Below, piece after piece: positions 59,006 through 64,000 of a DNA stretch of 64,000 bases. The notes beneath the pieces were generated by a model. The model was given only the letters and a program-made list of their open reading frames with translations. It did no database searches and was not told the origin of the DNA. The position numbers and the translations under genes were made by a program. The number at the start of each line of letters is the position of its first letter. The stretch's first letter is position 1. The stretch lies in contig PKXQ01000148.1 in NCBI GenBank assembly GCA_003132405.1, positions 62,001 through 126,000 on the forward strand, written 5' to 3'. This DNA is from Acidobacteriaceae bacterium (lineage in GTDB: Bacteria > Acidobacteriota > Terriglobia > Terriglobales > Acidobacteriaceae).

Positions 59006-62000
59006 CTATTGACTAGCTTGCCGTGTCGTAAAGAGCTGCCGGTAGCTCAGGGTTTCCACGTCACGGAACATGGGTGTTCCAGGCGGTAACCCTGATGGGT
59101 TTTCGAAGTCCAAGTCGAAAACGTCGTTTCGCGTTGGCGGACTGTAAACCGTGGTACAGCACTTGTATACTCCGGTCGCGTAGGTTGAGTAATACAAGCT
59201 CACGATTGAGCCTTTGTAATTGAAGGACTGTCCGCCCCAGTTTTCCAGGTAGCGCAGGAAGTTGTGTACGCCGCCGTCAGTTCCGAAGTCATTGGCCGCG
59301 CCCCAAGTCGGTTGTTGAAAGTTGATGTTCTTCCCGCCCGCGACAGCAACTCGATAGTAAGTAGTGGTTGCAGCCCGATTGTTCGGATCCGTGACCTCAC
59401 CGTCGCCGGTGCCGCCGAGGCCGAGGCTAGTCAAATCGTTCCAATTGTTCGAGAGGAAACTGACAGCGTCGGCGATCACCGAAGCGGATGAGTGTCCGGC
59501 TTCGTCCACGGCGGGGGTGTTCCAGGTTGTGTCGGCCGCCTTGGTATTGTAATCGCCCAGGACGTACACCGGATTCTCCGATGCCACCGTGAACCCGCCA
59601 GGGTCCGAGAGCGTTCCGCTTGCGACGACCGGTAGATTGCCGAGGGTGCCGTCCACTAGTCGCAGAACGTGGCGCGCCCCGCTAACCCAGTTCTTACGCG
59701 CGATCACGCAACTCGCGATCCGGGCGTTGGCCGCCGTGCCGAAGGGATCGGGGGCTGCCCCGTTCGAGCCATTCGCCATGACCGTGCCATTGGTGGTGAT
59801 CTGAGACCAGATGCTCTTATTACCAGTGGCCACTGTGCCGTAGAAGCCTAGTCCCATGTTGTCCGCCCCAAAGTGGTCTAGCGCCGCGTCCTCGTTCACG
59901 TCCTCGGGAGAAAGCGTTCTGCCGGGTGGAACCGGGTCCAGTGTTCCGCCGGGTGTGCCTGCGGCGCTGGATGCGTTGACTACGTCCTCCAGTCCCGCGT
60001 CCCCGCTCTTGGTAAATGTCGTACCGTATAAAGTTGGGTTAGGCAGCATTCCGCGGCGATCGGAGAAATACAGGACATATCCATTCTGCGTCGTAGAATT
60101 CACACTCGTGCCACTGGTTCCAATAGTGCCCAACAGCCATTGCTGCAGGTTGCCCACATCGATTTCGACCGCGTTCATAATGCCATTGGCGGTGCAGCTG
60201 TTGGTGGTCACACTGTTGTCCCGTGCCTCGCCCTCGCGGTCATCGTAGAAGTTGATGGGATACCAGTTGAACCGGCTCAAGCTCTGTAGCGCCTGCGTGG
60301 AAGACGACGGCGCAGCATTCATCGCTGAGGTGGTAATCCCATAGGGCCAGACCGGGTTCAGAGGCGCATCCACCAGAACTTGCGGCGGCGTAATCGACCA
60401 CGCGTTGCATTTGCCGCCGCTATGCGCGGTACATGTCGGGGCAGTCCCAGTGACCCCCACGGGGCTCCCGGCGAGGGGGGTCAGCGACGCTTCTGTAGGC
60501 ATGGTACTGCCGCTGACGGCACGATCCGCCGGCTCCTGCAGCAGCAGAATTGCGTGTGGATTGATTGGGTTTGTCCCTGTAGCTGTAGGCGGGGTCATGC
60601 CTCGCGCAAATCCCAGCGACAGCCACTCGTTGGTTACCGGGACCCATGCGCCGGAATTGTTCAGGTATTCTACCCGCAACCAGCCATCGATCAGGTTCCA
60701 GGTCGCGGTTAGATTTCCGTCCGCATTGGCTAGCTCGGACAAACTCGGGACGCTCGGGCTGCCCGCGAGGGGGAAATATGGAGCCGCTGCCCAGCCTGCC
60801 GTGGTGCAGGCTGTCGGGTAGTCGAGCGAGTTTGGAGGATAACCTCCCACCGATGCCGTCGGGCAAGGAAACAATGACGGTGGAGTGACGTTACTCAGGC
60901 CGGCGATGAGGGCAGGAGCGTTGCCCCCTGAGACAGTACCACCGTTGTTCGAAATGTACGGTGCACCAGTCGGGCAAAGCAATACACAATTCGGATCCGT
61001 TCCGGCTCCCACTGATGCCTGCATCGCAGCCGTCCAGGGCGCAGGCGGATATGGCCAGTCCGGGGGACAGTTAGGGTTAGGCACAGCCGACCCCGAAGCG
61101 CAGTTGATCGAGGGGATCGCATTCGATGCGGTGGCAAAGTACGTATTGTAAGTGCTTCCCCCCGCCAGGGCCGGCAGTCCCGCCGGTACAGACGTAGCAA
61201 TTCCATACGGCGTGCAGGGCACCGATGTGCCAGAAACGGTCGAACATCCTACCGTGTTCGCCAGGCGCACGTTGTTTACGTCGGTAGCTCCGCCCGGCAA
61301 GTCCGCCGGATCGTCGCTCAGCAGCACGTGAATCTGGGCCAGGTTATATTCGCGCGACTGGCTCAGTGCAACCGAGTCGCTGGACAACGGCCGACGAATG
61401 ATTTGATAGGGGAAGGTGCTCCCGTTGACGAATGGCATCGACAGCAACTTGGCGCCCGTCCCCTGCGGCACGTTGCCCGGTTCCGGCGACACATTGTTGT
61501 AAAAGTTCCCGTTGATCAGCATTAAATTCGTGCTGTTTTTGGAAAAAGTATTCCAGGGGGCGGTGTTATAGGTTGCTGTAGTCTGCGGCACGGCGCTCCC
61601 AGCCCCAGTCACGCTGCCATCCCCAGAGTTAGTGCCAACCGCGGCCATGGCCACGCAATTCGTCGTGGAGGTGCTGCAACCATTGGTAGCGGTCGGAATA
61701 TCGACGGTGCCGTTATAGTTCGTGGCTGCGCTATATCCGTTCGCCAACTGTGTGCGCACCACGTTGCCGTAGGCCTCCAGCTTGTTGTGAAAGGTAAGTG
61801 TGCTGCCTGGCCCAACGAACGGGTACAGGTCTCCGTTGGTATGCACCGGGCCGACCATGTCAAAATTCGGGCCGCTGAAGAACGAGAGATCGCTTTCCGA
61901 GAACACGCCAAATTGGAACACCGGAATCAGCGCGACTTGCGCGCCCCGCGTCATGCTCACTTCCTGGCCGCCCATCAAGTCCGCCGTGGTCTGCATGTTA

Positions 62001-62401
62001 ATGGGAACGATCTGCGCCCACAAACCCTGATTCGGTCCGGAACTAATCTGTCCCCAGGTCGCGGTCAGCGTTCCCGAGCAGCCCGACGCTGGCGCAATGG
62101 AATACTGGGTCCAGGTGACCCCCACCATCGACGGCTGATACGAGCTGCCGCTCAAAGCGCAGATTTCCGCGGCCGTGGGGGACTGCACGGCGTGGAAGGT
62201 CGCCGACAGGTCGGAGGCCATTTTTTCAATGCCACCATCGGCGGCGTGAAAGGCCAGGTTATTTTGCAGATCGGTCCCGCCCACCTTGCCTTCGGTATTG
62301 GCCATCATCAGCAGGCCGATCGCGATCCCCGACAGCAGCAAGAGCATGAGCAAGGATGCAATCAGCGTGAAACCTCTGGCTTGCCGTCTCGCGTTTTTCA
62401 T
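59006..62401 (-). CDS. Giant PilX-like type IV pilus minor pilin
   Basis: A protein of about 1131 residues. The N-terminus is a prepilin signal: MKNARRQARG then FTLIASLLMLLLLSGIAIGLLMM, with cleavage after Gly. The mature +5 residue is Ala, not the usual Glu. A PilX-like region follows (NTEGKVGGTDLQNNLAFHAADGGIEKM), then a very long Ser/Thr/Gly/Pro-rich extracellular part with scattered cysteines (ECALSG, TVGCSTV, CIARK). Typical PilX is near 200 residues. Several in-frame ATGs lie upstream (to 62482); I chose the one with GGGGAG seven bases before it. It follows the PilW-like gene in one transcript. Confidence 0.85.
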   Translation of the reverse strand: MKNARRQARGFTLIASLLMLLLLSGIAIGLLMMANTEGKVGGTDLQNNLAFHAADGGIEKMASDLSATFHAVQSPTAAEICALSGSSYQPSMVGVTWTQYSIAPASGCSGTLTATWGQISSGPNQGLWAQIVPINMQTTADLMGGQEVSMTRGAQVALIPVFQFGVFSESDLSFFSGPNFDMVGPVHTNGDLYPFVGPGSTLTFHNKLEAYGNVVRTQLANGYSAATNYNGTVDIPTATNGCSTSTTNCVAMAAVGTNSGDGSVTGAGSAVPQTTATYNTAPWNTFSKNSTNLMLINGNFYNNVSPEPGNVPQGTGAKLLSMPFVNGSTFPYQIIRRPLSSDSVALSQSREYNLAQIHVLLSDDPADLPGGATDVNNVRLANTVGCSTVSGTSVPCTPYGIATSVPAGLPALAGGSTYNTYFATASNAIPSINCASGSAVPNPNCPPDWPYPPAPWTAAMQASVGAGTDPNCVLLCPTGAPYISNNGGTVSGGNAPALIAGLSNVTPPSLFPCPTASVGGYPPNSLDYPTACTTAGWAAAPYFPLAGSPSVPSLSELANADGNLTATWNLIDGWLRVEYLNNSGAWVPVTNEWLSLGFARGMTPPTATGTNPINPHAILLLQEPADRAVSGSTMPTEASLTPLAGSPVGVTGTAPTCTAHSGGKCNAWSITPPQVLVDAPLNPVWPYGITTSAMNAAPSSSTQALQSLSRFNWYPINFYDDREGEARDNSVTTNSCTANGIMNAVEIDVGNLQQWLLGTIGTSGTSVNSTTQNGYVLYFSDRRGMLPNPTLYGTTFTKSGDAGLEDVVNASSAAGTPGGTLDPVPPGRTLSPEDVNEDAALDHFGADNMGLGFYGTVATGNKSIWSQITTNGTVMANGSNGAAPDPFGTAANARIASCVIARKNWVSGARHVLRLVDGTLGNLPVVASGTLSDPGGFTVASENPVYVLGDYNTKAADTTWNTPAVDEAGHSSASVIADAVSFLSNNWNDLTSLGLGGTGDGEVTDPNNRAATTTYYRVAVAGGKNINFQQPTWGAANDFGTDGGVHNFLRYLENWGGQSFNYKGSIVSLYYSTYATGVYKCCTTVYSPPTRNDVFDLDFENPSGLPPGTPMFRDVETLSYRQLFTTRQASQ

Positions 62402-62462
62402 AGCATCACTCCCCGTGGCCTCGATCCCCATCGCGTCGTTCCCCCTCGTCCCACTCATCTTC

Positions 62463-62492
62463 GACATCTCCGTCGCTGACATCTCCGTCGCT
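62463..62492 (-). repeat. Two 15-base tandem repeats at the PilW/PilX junction
   Basis: On the minus strand AGCGACGGAGATGTC occurs twice in series (62492-62478, 62477-62463). The first copy overlaps the PilW-like stop codon. Each copy holds GGAGATG in the PilX-like frame, so the junction offers several alternative starts. Confidence 0.8.
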
Positions 62493-63690
62493 AATTGGGA
62501 TAGTTGTTGACGTAGGTCAAATTTCGCGCGCATACCGATGTCTGCAAATCCATTCTTTGATAACCATTTCCCTGACCGAACTGGGATCCCATCAACGTGC
62601 TATCCATCGCCATATTCTGAATGTTGATCTTGGTGATCTGGTTGGGCAGCATTCCGGTGGATGCGCCGCTGCAGCCGTCGCTGGCAGCGCCAGGATTGCT
62701 GCAGGCCACAGCCGGCAGATCCGTGGTGTCGTTGAAAAGGTCGTAAGTGAACTTCGCGTAGACCACGTTTTCCGCCACCGGCACCGGCACGTGTCCATTG
62801 ACCTGCTGCATCAATCTCGGCGTCGTGCTAGTGTAGTTGTCGATGTAATAAGTGATCACGAAAATGCGTGACGCATACCCGGTGACGCTACCCGATGGAG
62901 CGGCGTACATGCTGGCCAGACTATTGGCGACGGTTGACGCCTGGTTCATTTTCAGCACATCACCGGTAACGAAAGTGGCGACACCCAACGCAGTGGGTGC
63001 GGTGGTAACTTCGGCCACTATGTTGGATGAGCCAAAGCTGAACAAAACCAGATCGCCAGCCGTGAGTCCGACCGCGGAATCGTTTACGGCTTGCGCACCA
63101 GCGTTGCCAGTCGGGGACGTGCAGTTCGCATCCCCGGTTGCCGGCGCCACGGGCGTGGGCAGCGTGAAGGTGACCGTCGTGGTGCTGGTCATTTTCGCGG
63201 TGTAGCAGTCCAAATAAAAATTAACATCCGTATACACCGTGGTGATCGCGTCGGTCGGCCCCGAAGAGCCGGTCAGGGTTGGCCCATCGTTGTATCCCGG
63301 GAGCAGACCGTAAAGATAAGCTGCGCCTGACTGCGTCGGATACGCCACTGCCCCGCTGGGGTGCGCGGTCGAGATGATGTAGCAGGTTGCGGTCGTCTGA
63401 CTGCCGCCCGTCCCAGAGCAGCCATAAACGGGAGTGACACCGGAAGGCAGAGCGATTGCGGCACCATTGCCCAGGCCCGCCCCGGCCAGACTTAAATCCC
63501 TGGTCAAGATATTGGAGGCGGCTCGAAAATCCTGCTGCAATTCCGCCCGCTGAGTCGTCGTCCAGGTCGCCGCCACGCCCTGAACGTAAATCTGCACCGC
63601 TGCGGCCAGCACAACCCCTCCGAGGGCCAGGGAGACCGTCATTTCCAGCAAGCTGAATCCGCTGTCGCGCTTGGATAAGCGATCTCTCAT
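62491..63690 (-). CDS. PilW-like type IV pilus minor pilin
   Basis: A 399-residue protein with a classical type IV prepilin leader: MRDRLSKRDSG then FSLLEMTVSLALGGVVLAAAVQIYV, with Glu at mature position 5. The next part (TTQRAELQQDFRAASNILTRDLSLAGAGLGNG) is characteristic of PilW. The C-terminal domain is a Ser/Thr-rich beta region with cysteine pairs (YGCSGTG, CYII; ACSNPG, DGCSG). Minor pilins start pilus assembly and can carry adhesins. AAGGGG lies upstream of the ATG. Confidence 0.9.
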   Translation of the reverse strand: MRDRLSKRDSGFSLLEMTVSLALGGVVLAAAVQIYVQGVAATWTTTQRAELQQDFRAASNILTRDLSLAGAGLGNGAAIALPSGVTPVYGCSGTGGSQTTATCYIISTAHPSGAVAYPTQSGAAYLYGLLPGYNDGPTLTGSSGPTDAITTVYTDVNFYLDCYTAKMTSTTTVTFTLPTPVAPATGDANCTSPTGNAGAQAVNDSAVGLTAGDLVLFSFGSSNIVAEVTTAPTALGVATFVTGDVLKMNQASTVANSLASMYAAPSGSVTGYASRIFVITYYIDNYTSTTPRLMQQVNGHVPVPVAENVVYAKFTYDLFNDTTDLPAVACSNPGAASDGCSGASTGMLPNQITKINIQNMAMDSTLMGSQFGQGNGYQRMDLQTSVCARNLTYVNNYPN

Positions 63691-63699
63691 AATTCCCCT

Positions 63700-64000
63700 T
63701 TACTGAAACTCCGAAATGAACGAATTCACGGCGTACGTTAGCGGCGTTTTCTGCTGCGCAGTCGAGTATTGGACCGTAATGGTGACGCTGCGAAGGCTGG
63801 GGATCAGGTTGCCCGACCCGTCGTAGAGAGGAGAGATCGCGATCTGGCGCTGGTAGCTGGTCAAAGGGATATACGTGTCGTCGGCCGTGTTAAAGATTCC
63901 GTCGGGCCCCGGATCCTGCAATGTCTCCTCGCCCGAGGCCGCGTCATCCGCCGTGCCAAAGATTCCGTCCGCTCCGGCGTTATAGATCGGCACGAACCCG
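63700..64000 (-). CDS. C-terminal part of a probable PilV-like minor pilin (cut by the window)
   Basis: The minus-strand frame stays open through the window end, so only about the last 100 residues are seen. It carries two copies of a short acidic motif, GADGIFGTADD and GPDGIFNTADD, which resembles calcium-binding DxDGxxxxxD-type repeats. The end reads SLRSVTITVQYSTAQQKTPLTYAVNSFISEFQ, like the C-terminus of pilin-family proteins. The stop is nine bases before the PilW-like gene's start. PilV is inferred from gene order (pilV-pilW-pilX). Confidence 0.6.
   Translation of the reverse strand, partial: GFVPIYNAGADGIFGTADDAASGEETLQDPGPDGIFNTADDTYIPLTSYQRQIAISPLYDGSGNLIPSLRSVTITVQYSTAQQKTPLTYAVNSFISEFQ

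Overview
This window looks like a stretch of an Acidobacteriota chromosome, probably a Terriglobia/Koribacter-type soil lineage. The evidence is the family mix: a large TonB-dependent receptor with an N-terminal carboxypeptidase-like domain, a giant PilX-type pilin, an RNase E/G with a long acidic insertion in its S1 domain, DUF3455, FecR-type and TPM/LemA proteins, and many GTG/TTG starts in GC-rich DNA. I see no prophage, insertion sequence or CRISPR array. Taxonomy is inferred from gene content only.

Layout. 1-2.1 kb: an operon of a universal stress protein, the fluoride channel CrcB and three DUF190 domains in two genes. 2.2-8.9 kb: a secreted P1-family peptidase divergent from a glycogen-degradation operon (glgP-pgm-marC). 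8.9-16.5 kb: mostly minus-strand housekeeping and secreted enzymes (leucyl aminopeptidase, serine hydrolase, amidohydrolase, gamma carbonic anhydrase, STAS protein), plus what looks like the remnant of an RskA-type anti-sigma factor. 16.5-19 kb: TPM protein, nucleotidyltransferase-like protein and LemA. 19-30.7 kb: TonB-dependent receptor, rpsU, a zinc-ribbon protein, a response regulator, mtaB, a FecR-like protein, rodA and rne/rng with a long hairpin-rich leader. 30.8-41.3 kb: an unknown protein, two tandem FAD oxidoreductases divergent from a GcvT-like protein, a secreted alpha/beta hydrolase and an amino-acid permease.

41.5-51.4 kb is the most striking region, a probable polyhydroxyalkanoate (PHA) locus. 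It encodes a biotin-dependent acyl-CoA carboxyltransferase, an OadG-like membrane protein and a biotin carrier. Next is an 894-residue protein joining an unknown N-terminal domain, a ketoacyl synthase III with an intact Cys-His-Asn triad, and a FabG/PhaB-type reductase. A second reductase, PhaR, a phasin, a very short PhaE-like subunit and a class III PhaC follow. No thiolase (PhaA) gene is present here. The layout suggests that acetoacetyl-CoA is made from malonyl-CoA by the fused synthase, then reduced and polymerised. Two palindromes of the form CTGC-N3-GCAG, the motif I recall for alphaproteobacterial PhaR, lie in the two key intergenic gaps. One sits just downstream of a strong phasin promoter.

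51.7-58.9 kb: tRNA-Lys(TTT) with a terminator, a HAD phosphatase, the three-gene proton-translocating transhydrogenase pntAA-pntAB-pntB (a plausible NADPH source for PHA reduction), a small basic protein, a nickel/cobalt transporter, a TonB-C-like protein and a zinc-ribbon/SnoaL-like protein. 59-64 kb: minus-strand type IV pilus minor-pilin genes (PilX-like, PilW-like and the end of a probable PilV-like gene cut by the window edge). Short tandem and heptad-based inverted repeats are scattered through the window, several at gene starts and one in frame inside mtaB.
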